A DNA stretch of 64,000 nucleotides from Tridacna crocea (Eukaryota > Mollusca > Bivalvia > Cardiida > Cardiidae), in the NCBI GenBank assembly GCA_943736015.1, contig OX031070.1:43734173-43798172 (forward strand). The letters are read 5' to 3'. Below are positions 43,409 to 53,918 of the stretch, piece after piece. Numbering within the stretch: the stretch's first letter is position 1; each line of letters begins with the position of its first letter. Under the pieces are notes generated by a model. The model was not told the origin of the DNA. It searched no databases and saw nothing but the letters and a program-made list of their open reading frames with translations. The translations under genes were made by a program, and so were the position numbers.

Positions 43409-43637
43409 CTTTTAAAAGGTCCCATGAGTACACATGCACTTTCCCTGTTTTCAGAACGTCAAATGCTATATAAACGTGTGTGTCATTTTCATGTCTGTAT
43501 ACCAGTCTGTCTGCTCTTTTTGGTAAGCATAACCCGTCTATGATCTTGATACCGGAAGGAGATGGAGTTGACGGTCGTGATGTCACCAGCAAAACAGGAA
43601 GTAGAAATAGGAATAACGCAAATGCAAAACGGAGCAT
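43409..43637 (-). CDS. Small basic secreted protein, exon 1 of 3 (signal peptide)
   Basis: Exon 1 of a 166-residue secreted protein that I do not recognise. ATG at 43637 opens a clear signal peptide (residues 1-20, FALFLFLLPVLLVTS), then a Pro/Ser-rich stretch, C37, a possible N-glycosylation site N51-D-T, and a beta-rich segment DTHVYIAFDVLKTGKVHVY. The exon has 76 codons plus one base and ends at ...TTAAAAG|GTGAGT (intron from 43408). A possible 3' splice site just upstream (TTTATTCCAG, exon from 43655) suggests an intron in the 5' UTR. The reading frame continues ten codons into the intron, which would give a truncated protein if unspliced. Confidence comes from the in-phase join to the two exons below. 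Confidence 0.8.
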
Positions 43638-43827
43638 GTCTGCTTGATGATATTACTGGAATAAAGAAAAAATAGATTTATACAATATTTGAATTATGCT
43701 CTGTAAGAAGGTTGTTGACACAAAAGTCATCTGCAAAGGTAGAACGCATTATAGGGGGCACAATTCGGCCATTTTGTTTATTCATTTTGTCCATTATCTC
43801 ACGCTAGATAGCATTCTTAAAATACTC

Positions 43828-44060
43828 ATCTATCTAATTTGGGCATCCTGGATACAGAACCGGACTACTTTTCTAAGCGACAACCGTTACTTTGAATTTT
43901 AAACTTAATTAAATGTTTACTCATTAAAACGCTATATAGTGCGATTCAGTCAGCTATGATCAGCAGTTTAGAGAAATCTGGAGTTATTACAGGCCTGATT
44001 TTTCCTCAAAAGTATTGATAAAAGCCATTTTATCCATTGCAACAGACAGCGTGACCTAGT
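43828..44060 (+). repeat. W repeat, copy 4
   Basis: GGGCATCCTGGATACAGAAC, then TTGCTCTTAAAACGC-like body; right part missing. Confidence 0.6.
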
Positions 44061-44094
44061 TGTTTTTTTACCCAGTTTTGAAATTATTTGCTCT

Positions 44095-44286
44095 CTGTCC
44101 ATATCTTCGTAACATTTTGGGCTTATTCTAAATTCAAAGTAACTGCAGACGACAAATTAAATGTATCTAAATGGGTGAACTGTCGTTTAAAAGGGTAGAA
44201 AACATTGAGGGAAAGGTAAAAAGTGCTAGTTATCAGTATTTTCTCCTTTTCTTACGATGTTTTCAAATTTCTTCTCTATCAGGGTC
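44095..44286 (-). mobile_element. P element, both ends clipped
   Basis: GTAACTGCAGACGACAAATT left; AGGGAAAGGTAAAAAGTGCT / AGTATTTTCTCCTTTTC; truncated at the next copy. Confidence 0.65.
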
Positions 44287-44287
44287 C

Positions 44288-44516
44288 TTCACCCCTTTAC
44301 CAAACAATCCTTGGTTTTACGACCCTCAGATAGAAGCCCTTTGAAAACATTTTGGGAAAAGGAGAAAATGCTGGTTACCAGCATTTTCTCCTTTTCCCAC
44401 AATGTTTTCTATCCTGCTGGAAATAAATTTCAACTTTTGAGTTACGTTTATTCTTTCGTATACAAGTACTTTAGATTCAGGCCAGTCTAAAATTTTATCG
44501 TTTGGTAAAGAGTTAA
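44288..44516 (+). mobile_element. P element
   Basis: Left ACCCCTTTACCAAACAATCC; right GTTTGGTAAAGAG + TTAA shared with the next copy. Confidence 0.85.
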
Positions 44517-44745
44517 CTCATTACCAAACGACAAAATTTTAGGTTTGTCTAAATTGAAAACATTTGCAGACGACAAAATACATAAAAGTGACTGAAAATT
44601 TGATAATCGTTTTGTGAAGGGTAGAAAACATTGTGGTAAAAGGAGAAAATGCTGGTTACCAGCATTTTCTCCTTTTCCCACAATGTTTTCTAAAGGCTTC
44701 TTTTTCATGGGCGTCAAAAGTAGGGATTGTGTGGTAATGGGTTAA
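44513..44745 (-). mobile_element. P element, full, shares TTAA
   Basis: TTAA + CTCATTACCAAACGAC left; TGTGTGGTAATGGG + TTAA right. Tail-to-tail with the previous copy, with one common TTAA. Confidence 0.9.
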
Positions 44746-44747
44746 GA

Positions 44748-44832
44748 GTCATGATGGATTGTGTAGTTAAGACCAGACGGCAATTTCTATGTAATCCCAT
44801 CTTGATCTCCGTCGTCCGCCAAAGCCTCTTGA
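44748..44832. repeat. S hairpin, decayed
   Basis: TTGTGTAGTTAAGACCAGAC and CCCATCTTGATCTCCGTCG. Confidence 0.45.
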
Positions 44833-44937
44833 ATTTGTCTATAGCTGTTACAGGCCTTTGAGAAATATATCAAGGGAGGTAACTCATCCATGCAAAAAAA
44901 GTAAATTGTGTAGGAGTTATGTCAATGATTGGTTTAA

Positions 44938-45441
44938 ATTGCGTTTATTTATCGTCGCAACCAGTTTTCCCATACGTGCGACGCCTCCTGAAGGCTCTTA
45001 GTATTGTGACAGGGGATAGTGCAGATACAGACAGACACCCATCCTAAGTTTCGCCTGGTTCTTTAACGTGTTTGGTGTATAGCACCGTCACACGGGACCT
45101 CGGTTTAACTCGTTTACAAACGACAAAATTTTAGGTTTGTTTAAATCGAAAGCATTTGCAGAAGACAAAAAAAAGTGACTGAAAATTTTAAGATTTGTTT
45201 TGTAAAAGGTAGCAAACATTGTGGGAAAAGGAGAAATGCTGGTTACCAGCATTTTCTCCTTTTCCCACAATGCTTTCCAAAGACTTTTTCTCGGGGTCGT
45301 CAAAAGTAGGGATTGTGTGATAATGGGTTAACGTCACAACCGAAAAACTATTAGTAATTTTAGATGGCCAGCCGTGGGTCCCAAACGAAATCACAGACTC
45401 ATGATCACGAGTCCTACGCTCTACCAACTGAGCTATGGAGG
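44938..45441 (-). mobile_element. SINE U split by a P element
   Basis: Minus strand: A box TAGCTCAGTTGGTAGAGCGT near 45430, body after the insertion, and 3' end at 44940 (CGACGATAAATAAACGC). Interrupted at CGGTTTAA/CGTCACAACCGAAA, where other U copies read CGGTTTAATGTCTCATCCGAA (pieces compared). Confidence 0.85.
45105..45331 (-). mobile_element. P element with a defined TTAA duplication
   Basis: TTAA 45105-45108 and TTAA 45328-45331 flank 219 bp. The empty SINE site has one TTAA, so the insertion duplicated TTAA, the hallmark of piggyBac-type transposition. Confidence 0.93.
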
Positions 45442-45556
45442 CTGCTCTCATGGCAATGTCAATTGCGAAATGGTTTTGTCTGATTGAGTTGCGTTTCATG
45501 CGATTTGTAACATTAATTCGGGTTATATCACGACAAAGGTTCATTCATTTGACCAG

Positions 45557-45785
45557 TTAACCCTTTCCCAAACGGCAAAATTTTAGACTGGTCCAAATTG
45601 AAAGCTCTTGCAGACGAAAAAATTAATGTTACTCTAAAATCAAAATGTGTTTCCAGCAGAGAAGAAAACATTGTGGGAAAAGGAGAAAATGCTGGTTATC
45701 AGCATTTTCTCCTTTTCCCACAATGTTTTCAAAAGGCTTCTCTCTCAGGGCCGTAAAAACCAGGGATTGTTTGGTAAAAGGTTAA
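45557..45785 (-). mobile_element. P element, full
   Basis: TTAA + CCCTTTCCCAAACGGC left; TGTTTGGTAAAAGG + TTAA right. Confidence 0.9.
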
Positions 45786-45879
45786 CTGTTTCAACAGTTG
45801 TGCGGTGGGTCTAGAATTGCCACAAACAATTATATCTACACTGTATATACATCTGTATATGTTACTGCCGACTTGTTTC

Positions 45880-46380
45880 AGAACATACGACTTGGAACAA
45901 GGTGTAAATCCCCATCTCAATTTCTTTTTGAGGATTGATCGTATTCTTTGCGATGGGATTCATTCCTCTCCAACCGCAGCTGATCAGTGTTTCGACGATA
46001 GTTACGAGGAAAGGCAGCCAGTACCTTGAACCCTTTCCCAAACGGCAAATTTTGGACCAGATCAAACTGAAAGCATTTTGCAAATGACGAATTAACAGTT
46101 GCTATAAAGATGATTTTTCTACATGGTAGGGTAGAAAACATTGTGGGAAAAGGAGAAAATGCTGGTTACCAGCATTGTCTCCTTTTCCCACAATGTTTTC
46201 AAAAGGCTTCTATTCCTGACACGTAAAAACCAGGGATTGTTTGGTGAAGGGTTAAAAGAATATTGTACTAATTACTGGCGCAACAACAACAACAAAACTC
46301 CGGGAAAGCTTGGATAGATGCATTGGCCCCCGCGACGTATATAACTGTATTGATGGTGACAAACGGCGCTAAACAATGTA
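45880..46380 (+). mobile_element. SINE3 split by a P element
   Basis: Before: AGGATTGATCGTATTCTTTG, GGGATTCATTCCTCTCCAAC, AGGCAGCCAGTACC. After: AAACTCCGGGAAAGCTTGGA, TAGATGCATTGGCCCCCG. This order matches the copy at 4322. Confidence 0.75.
46031..46255 (-). mobile_element. P element nested in SINE3
   Basis: CCCTTTCCCAAACGGCAAAT left (flank TTGAA), TTGTTTGGTGAAGGG + TTAA right. Tip mutation CATTGTCTCC. Confidence 0.88.
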
Positions 46381-46794
46381 CAAACACGGACAAACTGACT
46401 TTGGTACATGTTCGAACTTAGACAAATACCTGTTCACGCATCATACAAAGGAACAGAAACATGCATAAACATGATATTTACTTATGCCAGAACCTTTATT
46501 TGCCATCTATTTATAGTAACATTCTTAGTCTAAATCTTAAGAATTTTCTGAATCCTAAAGTAACGCAATTTCTGATTGGCTAAACCATTAGGGCGGTCTC
46601 TCTCTCGCTCTCATTCACTCTCTTGCCTCACTCTCTCTATCCTTCCGTCCGTCTGTCTGTCTGTTTGTCTGTCTATCAGTCCCACACAAAAAAAGCAGAA
46701 AAATGATTTTAATGCATAATGTCAACGTTTATAAACTGTTTGATTTCAACACTGGTTCAGTTTCCTCTCCTCGACAGCAAGAGGACTTGTGTAG
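46256..46794. other. No gene; simple TC repeats
   Basis: TCTCTCTCGCTCTCATTCAC and GTCTGTCTGTCTGTTTGTCT near 46599-46675; TGATTGGCTAAACCATTAGG at 46574 belongs to the N family. Confidence 0.45.
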
Positions 46795-46920
46795 GGCGTA
46801 GAGGTAGATATATATAGAGAGAGAGGGACAGAGAGGAACGGAGGAAGAGAGAGAGACATACAGACAGAGGAACAGACGGAAGGACAGTGAGAGTGAAGCA
46901 AGAGAGAGAGAGAGAGAGTT
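46795..46920. repeat. GA-rich microsatellite
   Basis: AGAGAGAGAGGGACAGAGAG and similar; purine-rich + strand, roughly complementary to the TC tract at 46599. Confidence 0.8.
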
Positions 46921-47575
46921 GGACGGATGAAAAAGTGTGATATTTTGGAGAAAAAAAAAATATAAATCCAAAACTAACCTGTAAAAGATCACATCTCTAC
47001 ACTCCTAGATGACACAGTTTGATCCAAAAATAATTTTATTTCGAAATTCTTTGCACAGTTCAGACAGAGATAATAAAACGTCAAGTCGATAGGTGTAAAA
47101 ATGTTTGAAGGAGATAATCGTGTTTATTTTGTATCAAAACCGCAGATTTAAATCAACAAAAAAGCTGCGACAAATATTTATTGATCCATAATCAAACACC
47201 GAGAAATCGATAGGTATCGAATTATAAACACGGGACGTGTTGGCGATTGTACGGACACAACATCGATTTAAAATCAATCAACAATCGATAGATCAATTGT
47301 TATTTATGTAAATTGCGAAAACGATACAAATATGATCAGACTCGAATGGGTCGGACATTGAAGTCTCAAAATCGAGAGAAGGTTTGCTCAAGTGCATGAA
47401 AAGGGACTCTCGTTATTCTTCGATTGAATTCGGGATCTTGTTCGGAACACGGAATTTACCGACTGACTACGATATGAAAGTTGTCTACCCACACAACATC
47501 TTGTGAACTAAGTCCACAACTTTTTTTGTCCATTTGCCACAAACCACCGAATTCTAAATAACGAGCCTTAAAACA
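46921..47575. other. No gene or repeat recognised
   Basis: CAATCGATAG-type short repeats near 47280; no credible frame. Confidence 0.35.
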
Positions 47576-47579
47576 GACA

Positions 47580-47748
47580 ATTTTAACACATACCGGGAAA
47601 AGGAGAAAATACTGGTAACCATTAATGTCTCGTTTTCCCACAATGTTTTTTTAACCCTTTCAAATAGAAATGTCAATTTTTAATCACATTAATTTTCTCG
47701 ACTGTTCAATTTCGACAATCCTAAATTTTTGTCGTTTGGTAAAGAGAC
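47580..47748 (+). mobile_element. P element, right palindrome half damaged
   Basis: CCGGGAAAAGGAGAAAATAC / ATTAATGTCTCGTTTTCCCA; right GTCGTTTGGTAAAGAGAC. Confidence 0.6.
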
Positions 47749-47774
47749 AAATCGCGTGGAACCAGGAGCAAACG

Positions 47775-48003
47775 CTTTACTGTTTACCGGACGACAAAAT
47801 TTTAGAATTGTCCAAATTGAAAGCATATGCAGACGAAAAAATAAACGTGACTCAGGAATTGAAATTTGACTTTGGAAGAGTAGAAAACATATGAGAGAAA
47901 AAGGGAAACTGCTGGTTACCAGCATTTTCTCCTCTTCCCATAATGATTTCAGAAAGGTTCTTCCTCTGGGTCGTAAAAACCAGGGCTTGTTTGGTAAATC
48001 GTT
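47775..48003 (-). mobile_element. P element
   Basis: TACTGTTTACCGGACGACAA left; TTGTTTGGTAAATCGTTC right; worn left palindrome half. Confidence 0.75.
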
Positions 48004-48162
48004 CATTTGGAACATGATTTCTCATACATGTTTATCTTGTTGAGCAGTTGCTCCATTTGCCACAGTGCTTTTTTTTTTTTGGAGGGGGGGTGGGGGAGAG
48101 TCGCTTTCTTGAGATATGTCCATGTGACCCACAGAAAAGATGACTAGATTAGATATACATCT

Positions 48163-48389
48163 TTAAACATTTACTCCATAGATACTCATTTCTACGCATT
48201 GCTTGTAGAAGTCATTGGAAAACATTGCAGCAAAAGGTGAAATTGCTCGTGACGAGCAATTTCACCTTTTCCCACAATGTTTTCCATGCTATCAAAAGGT
48301 AAGAAACACATAAGAAACAGCTTCATCCTTCCTGTTATTTAGGGTCAATTAGAGATGCCATAGAAATGCCTTATGGGGTAAAGGGTTAA
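48163..48389 (+). mobile_element. P2 element, full
   Basis: TTAA + ACATTTACTCCATAGATACT left; CTTATGGGGTAAAGGG + TTAA right. Tip AAATTGCTCGTGACGAGCAATTT given as two halves AAATTGCTCG and CGAGCAATTT. Confidence 0.85.
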
Positions 48390-48685
48390 GAGTGTATAAA
48401 ATTCTTGGTCGGATTAGGCCAAAAATCTAATTCGTACCGTCTAATTTTAGCGAGTATCTGCAAAATAGATGGGAATCATTTATCAAAAACAGGGACACGC
48501 TTGGCAGGTCCCAACAAATTTCCATTATCAGATAATGCGACTGTACGTAATATAGGCAAATAAAATATAGGATTTTTGTATTAAGTTTTTCCTGTTAATC
48601 TTTTGAAAAAGCTACAAAGCGCGACTTACTGACTTTTTTGCGTCTTTTTTTTTCAGAAGATGCAGCGAAAAAAATCCACGTCTCT

Positions 48686-48914
48686 TTAACTCCTTACCAA
48701 ACGAGAAAATTTTAGGATTGTCCAAATCGAAAGCATTTGCAGACGACAAAATAAAAGTGACTGAAAATTCGAAATTTGTTTTGTGAAGGGTAGAAAACAT
48801 TGTGGGAAAAGAAGAAAATGCTGATTACCAGCATTTTCTCCTTTTCCCACAATGTTTTCTAAAGGTTTCTTACTCAAGGTCATCAAATGAAGGGATTGTG
48901 TGGTAATGGGTTAA
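48686..48914 (-). mobile_element. P element, full
   Basis: TTAA ends; palindrome one mismatch (AAAAGAAG / CTCCTTTT), tip GCTGATTACCAGC. Confidence 0.9.
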
Positions 48915-48954
48915 GCCATATTCTCTACCCATTGTCTCCCTTTAGGTGGCATTA

Positions 48955-49256
48955 TAGAAGTAAATATCTGATTTGGGCATTCTGGGTATAGGAGCGAACT
49001 ATTTTTTCAAAACAGCCGTTATTTTGAAATTTAAAAATGATGTAAACGTGTACTCAATCAAACGCTACTTGGTGCGATTCATTTAGCTACGATCGGCTGG
49101 CATGTAACCTTTGCACTGTCCATTTACCTAATCAGTCCATACATGTTTGGGTATACCAGGCTAACAACCTCGGTGTAAGCCCTAATTTTCCCGGGTATTC
49201 GGGGAATGTGTGATGTGTCATAGCAGACAGGTCGAATCTTCGAAGAATATGACCTT
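48955..49256 (+). repeat. W repeat, copy 5, rearranged
   Basis: GGGCATTCTGGGTATAGGAG ... CAGACAGGTCGAATCTTCG; middle partly replaced. Confidence 0.6.
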
Positions 49257-49445
49257 CTGGTAACTGCGAAAAGTGTCAACCCTGGTCAGACTGCGCGAAT
49301 TGCGCAGGCTGACCAGGTTCGACAATTTTCGCTTTTATGGCATTTTCTGTATAAAAAAGTGGTCATTGTTCCTTGTTATACATTTATTTTTGAGTTATCA
49401 ACTTAAATTGACCTGCACTGTTGTCGATCTGTTTTCATCTAATTG
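49253..49445. mobile_element. R element, right end missing
   Basis: CCTTCTGGTAACTGCGAAAA then AAGTGTCAACCCTGGTCAGA / GGCTGACCAGGTTCGACA; stops at TTTTCATCTAATTG. Confidence 0.75.
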
Positions 49446-49680
49446 GTTTCTGTGCCTTTTCCGGTAACGGCTTCTGGCCATACACCCGAAAGAAATTAAC
49501 GGCAGAACTTTCGAGCTGTTGTGTGAAGTGCTCCAGCGGCTCAAAAAGAGTACCCTTCACTCGATTTTCAATGTACCCAAGTTTTTTTTTCCTGTGTGAC
49601 GTCATCCGCACTGAAGCTAGAGTGGTTACAATGGAGCATGTGAATTCGTTTTGGTGCGATTCGACAGATGGTTGTTGTTC
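49446..49680 (-). other. Protein-like open frame, unassigned
   Basis: Minus strand reads KKLGYIENRVKGTLFEPLEH then FTQQLESSAVNFFRVYGQK, ending at TGA 49435. Amphipathic composition looks coding, but no family, start or splice partner is convincing; it lies between two repeats. Confidence 0.2.
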
Positions 49681-49878
49681 TAGGTCCGTATTCACCAGCC
49701 ATTCTTCAGTACGTTCTTTGTCTTTTTCTTCAAGATTTCCTGACTGTGAAAGTAACAACTGTTGATAGGCTTAACAATTAGGTTTAGCCAATCAGAAGTT
49801 CTGTAACTTTCATATTGACAAAATAATGAAGAATAAGGCTAAGAGTTTTCTTCAAATGGTTAGTGAATACGGACCCAG
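49681..49878. mobile_element. N element (GGTCCGTATTCAC ends)
   Basis: TAGGTCCGTATTCACCAGCC left and GGTTAGTGAATACGGACCC right; inside is GGTTTAGCCAATCAGAAG. The N motif recurs at 46574 and 52285. Confidence 0.6.
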
Positions 49879-49978
49879 TTCATACTGAGGCTCGGCAAGC
49901 AAGCACCTTTGCTAGACAAGGATGACAATCACTGCATTGACACCCTTGGTTGGCGAACATGGAAAGCTGAAGTTTTGT

Positions 49979-50173
49979 AAGCTCTTACCATGGCCTTTTG
50001 AAAACATTGTGGGAAAAGGAGAAAATGCTGGTAACCAGCATTTTCTCCTTTTCCCACAATGTTTTCCTACCTTCCTAAAACAAAATTCAATTCTTTAGTT
50101 ACATTCTTTTTGCCGTCTGCAAATGCTTTCAATTTCGACTTGTCCAAAATTTTGTCGTTTGGAAAAGAGTTAA
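49979..50173 (+). mobile_element. P element with short-arm deletion
   Basis: GCTCTTACCATGGCC at left joins the end TTACC to GCCTTTTG, skipping the short arm; perfect palindrome; TTAA right. Confidence 0.8.
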
Positions 50174-50354
50174 ATTGTTGACACAATATCAATTTTGTAT
50201 TATATATGTAGGTATACCGGTAAGCAACCGATGGCTTGGATGCTAATGACGGATGATGCATTACGGGATGAGGACTATACCTAATCTAGAGGTCTCCAAA
50301 TGAGTGTGATGTTGTCAGGTGAGCAAAAACACCTTTACTTTTAAGATAGGCCTA

Positions 50355-50615
50355 TGTGACCCATTACGCAAAAAAGGACCTTCTGGTAACTGCGAAAAGT
50401 GTCAACCCTGGTCAGACTGCGTGAATTGCGCAGGCTGACCAGGGTTGACACTTTTCGCTTTTATGATATTTTTTGTATGGTAAGTGGTCATTGTACCAGG
50501 TTATACATTCATTTTTGAATTATCACCTTAAATTGACCTGCACTATCGTTGATCAGTTTTCATCTAGTTGATGTACAGAATTCCCAGATGGTCCCTTTTT
50601 TCGTGATGGGTCACA
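50355..50615. mobile_element. R element, full, TA-flanked
   Basis: TA + TGTGACCCATTACGCAAA left; CGTGATGGGTCACA + TA right. Inner hairpin GTCAACCCTGGTCAGACTGC / GGCTGACCAGGGTTGAC. Confidence 0.85.
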
Positions 50616-50639
50616 TAATTATTTATCTTACATGGACCG

Positions 50640-50822
50640 AGTTACAAGTTCTTAGAGATTATACTCATCTGTCTCATATATCTGCATCCTGGAAATTAAA
50701 CAAGTCCTCGCGCCGAAAGTGTGGGGCAATGAACAGTCCTAAAAATTAAATACCAGCTCCTATATATTATACTCAGGACCTTATCGTTATGAGATCGACG
50801 CGCTGCCTCATTTCCATAAAAC
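50640..50822 (-). mobile_element. Second-family SINE, decayed
   Basis: Minus strand carries GAGGCAGCGCGTCGATCTCA, AAGGTCCTGAGTATA and ACACTTTCGGCGCGAGGAC, matching the order at 31108. Confidence 0.5.
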
Positions 50823-50825
50823 AGC

Positions 50826-51720
50826 TTGGACAAACCTCTTTATTTTATAAGCACGGACACCACAAAACAGCCAAGACAAATCCCTCAACCTCATGAGCAC
50901 GGACACCACAGAATGGCTTAGACAAATCACTCTACCTCATGGGCACAGACCCACAAAACAGCCTAGACAAATCCCTCAACCTCATGAGCATGGACACCAC
51001 GGAATGGCTTAGACAAATCCCTCAACCTCATGAGCACGGACACCACAGAATGGCTTAGACAAATCCCTCTACCTAATGGGCACAGACCCACAAAACAGCC
51101 TAGACAAATCCCTCTACATCATGAGCACGGACACCATAAAACGGTTTAGACAAATCCCTCTACCTTATGGGCACAGACCCACAAAACAGCCTAGACAAAT
51201 CCCTCTACATCATGAGCACAGACACCATAAAACGGCTTAGACAAATCCCTCTACCTCAAGGGCACAGACCCACAAAACGGCCTAGACAAATCTCTCTACA
51301 TCATGAGCACGGACACCATAAAACAGCTTAGACAAATCCCTCTACCTCATGGGCACAGACCCACAAAACAGCCTAGACAAATCCCTCTACATCATGAGCA
51401 CAGACACCAAAAAACGGCTTAGACAAATCCCTCAACCTCATGAGCATGTACACCACAGAATGGCTTAGACAAACCCTTCTACCTTATGCGCACGGACACA
51501 ACAAAACAGCTTAGATAAACCCCTTTACCTTATGAGCATGGACACCCTCTACATCATGAGCACAGACAGCAAAAAACGGCTTAGACAAATCCCTCAACCT
51601 CATGAGCACGTACAGAATGGCTTAGACAAACCCTTCTACCTTATGCGCACGGACACAACAAAACAACTTAGACAAACCCCTCTATCTCATAACCACAGAG
51701 ACCACAAAACTGCTTCCTTG
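50826..51720 (+). repeat. 45/91-bp satellite array
   Basis: About twenty monomers of about 45.5 bp with core TTAGACAAATCCCTCTACCT. In the middle, two monomer types alternate: GACCCACAAAACAGCC marks 51084, 51176, 51267 and 51358, a 91-bp higher-order unit. The frame at 51532-51792 is satellite. Confidence 0.88.
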
Positions 51721-51933
51721 GACCAAATGTTCAAATACAAACCACAAAAACGTTGTGTTTTTAAAATTATTATTATTCAAACAGTACCATGAGCAAAAGA
51801 ATTCATCTAAATGCAAGTCACCTTGTAAGATAATATTGAAAATGTTTAAACCCTGAGCCCATCTGAACTTTTCCATGAAAACAGAAATGAAAAATGTTTT
51901 GAGCCATGATCTCTAAAGAATACATAAGCCTTG

Positions 51934-52174
51934 CTCTATGAAAACAGGGTTAAATGCATCTGTGGAAAAAATATCAACCCAGGTAAGCCTGCACAGACTG
52001 CGCAGGCTAACCTGAATCAAAACTTTTTACCATTCATCATGTTTTTGCATGTCATGGAAGCAGTCTAACTCATGATTTAGTCAGTTGTTGGATGAAATGG
52101 ACTTTACGGATCCATAAATTACATGTATATGTGACGCAATACATTAAACTCCCTTTTGCTAGAGCATGCCTCAC
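51934..52174. mobile_element. R3 TIR element, full
   Basis: GCTCTATGAAAACAGGGTTA left, AACTCCCTTTTGCTAGAGC right; hairpin AACCCAGGTAAGCCTGCACA / GCGCAGGCTAACCTGAATC. Confidence 0.65.
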
Positions 52175-52284
52175 ATGTATTTGCTAAATGGCAGATGTTT
52201 TGTCGGCATTCAAAAATCACCACTAGGGTCCTCTAATGACCAAGTTTTTTAAACTGCATTTATAGTACCGTTCTAGTGTTAGAA

Positions 52285-52385
52285 AGTAACATAATTTATG
52301 ATTGGCTAAACCACTTCATGATTGGCTAAACCATTGGTTTAGCCAAAATGGTTTAGCCAATCACAAATTATGTTTCTTTGAGATT
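52285..52385. repeat. N-type palindrome
   Basis: AACATAATTTATGATTGGCT ... AACCATTGGTTT ... AGCCAATCACAAATTATGTT, with an extra TGATTGGCTAAACCA copy. Confidence 0.65.
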
Positions 52386-52418
52386 TAGAAAATTCTTGAG
52401 AACTACACTACTATGATA

Positions 52419-52648
52419 TTTACCCTTTACTCCATAGATACTCATTCCTACGCATTGCTTGTAGGAGCCTTTGGAAAACATTGTGGAAAAAGGTGAAATT
52501 GCTCGTGACTAGTAATTTTACCTTTTGCTACAATGTTTTCTATGCTATCAAAAGGTGTCATAAACACATAAGAAACTGCTTCACCCTTGCTGTTATTTAG
52601 GGTCAGTAAGAGATACCATAGAAATGCCTTATGGGGGTAAAGGGTTAA
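52419..52648 (+). mobile_element. P2 element, full
   Basis: TTTACCCTTTACTCCATAG left; TATGGGGGTAAAGGG + TTAA right; tip TTGCTCGTGACTAGTAA partly mismatched. Confidence 0.82.
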
Positions 52649-52890
52649 ATATGGTTGGTGGACATGGAATGTGAGAATCTTTTTGATATTCTAAAAGAAG
52701 ATTGTAAACATACATTAATATAGATAAGTACTGGCAAATAGATTGGAACTCAATGGTCACATGGAGAAAACAACCAATAAGAAGGTTTAGAGTGTGAAAA
52801 AAGATCAGACTGCACTTCAGCATGATCTAATCACTCTCTAGTAAATACAACCATGGTTGCATCTATCAGAAATAATGTCACTTAATTCAT

Positions 52891-53118
52891 TTAGCTCTTT
52901 ACCAAATGACAAAATTTTAGAATCATCCAAATTCAAAGCATTTGCAGATGACAAAGTAAGTGTGACTTGAAAATTGAATTTCATTTTGGGGATAGTGGAA
53001 AACATTGTGAGAAAGGAGAAAATGCTGGTACCCAGCATTTTCTCCATTTTTCACAATGTTTTCAAAAGTCTTCCTTCTCAGGGCCATTAAAAGTCTGGGT
53101 TGTAAGGTAAAAAGTTAA
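52891..53118 (-). mobile_element. P element
   Basis: TTAGCTCTTTACCAAATGAC left; TTGTAAGGTAAAAAG + TTAA right; palindrome TGAGAAAGGAG / CTCCATTTTTCA. Confidence 0.82.
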
Positions 53119-53831
53119 AAGCAACAAACATTCACAGAATCTAAAATAGCTGATTGCAGGTGACATATAAATAATAATGAATATGATGTAGTAATGATTC
53201 AAAATCACCGTCACCATTGGAAAAAGTAAACATGTACATAATAATAAAGAAACAGACAGAAAGAACAAAAGAAAGAATGAATGAAAGCAAGGAAAAAAAA
53301 TGTGTTTTGTATGTGCAGTTGATACAGAATAGACGATAATTATATCGACGATAATTATATTGAATTAGAGCTATCACTAAAAGTGATTTTACCTCCCCCC
53401 ACCAGCTCCTTGTCACAATAACAGGTCTTTGTCACAGAATGCAGAATGGTTTAGTACAAAAGTAAGAGTTGAAGAAAGTTCAAGGGGAGATAATTTTACA
53501 ACAATTCGCAGCAGGGTCATGAAAATTGCACATGCACAATTTCATATATTACATAGGAACACTGTGTGTAAATTTGAGTTCAGTACCTTAAAAAGTGTCC
53601 GAGTATTTTGCCGGACAAATGTGTGTCTACAGATAGCCATGGTGATTCCAGTATAACCCCCTCCACTTCCTTTTGGGGCGGGTTAAAAACTTAATTTTCT
53701 CTTTGACATCTCTGTAAATAAAACATGTATTTTCAATCAGTTATGATTCCCTTGGAAATTATTGTGAAGATAACAATCTGTCATGATATGGTTGTTCCAT
53801 GTCTGCTTGCAGAAAAATAAATATCAAAAGA
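53119..53831. other. No supported gene
   Basis: Repeated GACGATAATTATAT at 53331-53359; frame 53429-53656 is featureless. Nothing else seen. Confidence 0.4.
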
Positions 53832-53918
53832 TGATTCACTCTTTACCAAACAATCCCTGGTTTTTACGACCTTGAGATAGAAGTTTTAAGAAAACATTGT
53901 GGGAAAAGGAGAAAATGC
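53832..53918 (+). mobile_element. P element truncated at the palindrome
   Basis: Full short arm and left palindrome half to GGAGAAAATGC, then unrelated sequence: break within a few bases of the axis. Confidence 0.78.

Noticed and set aside
49421..49765. 114-codon plus-strand frame
   Set aside because: Covers an N element and the opposite of a better minus-strand frame; Ser/Cys bias suggests chance.
50826..51720. CRISPR array
   Set aside because: Repeats are directly adjacent without unique spacers, in an animal genome; it is a satellite.
51532..51792. 86-codon frame with repeated STDSKKRLRQIP-like motifs
   Set aside because: Read from the 45-bp satellite; the units are not multiples of three in register across the array.
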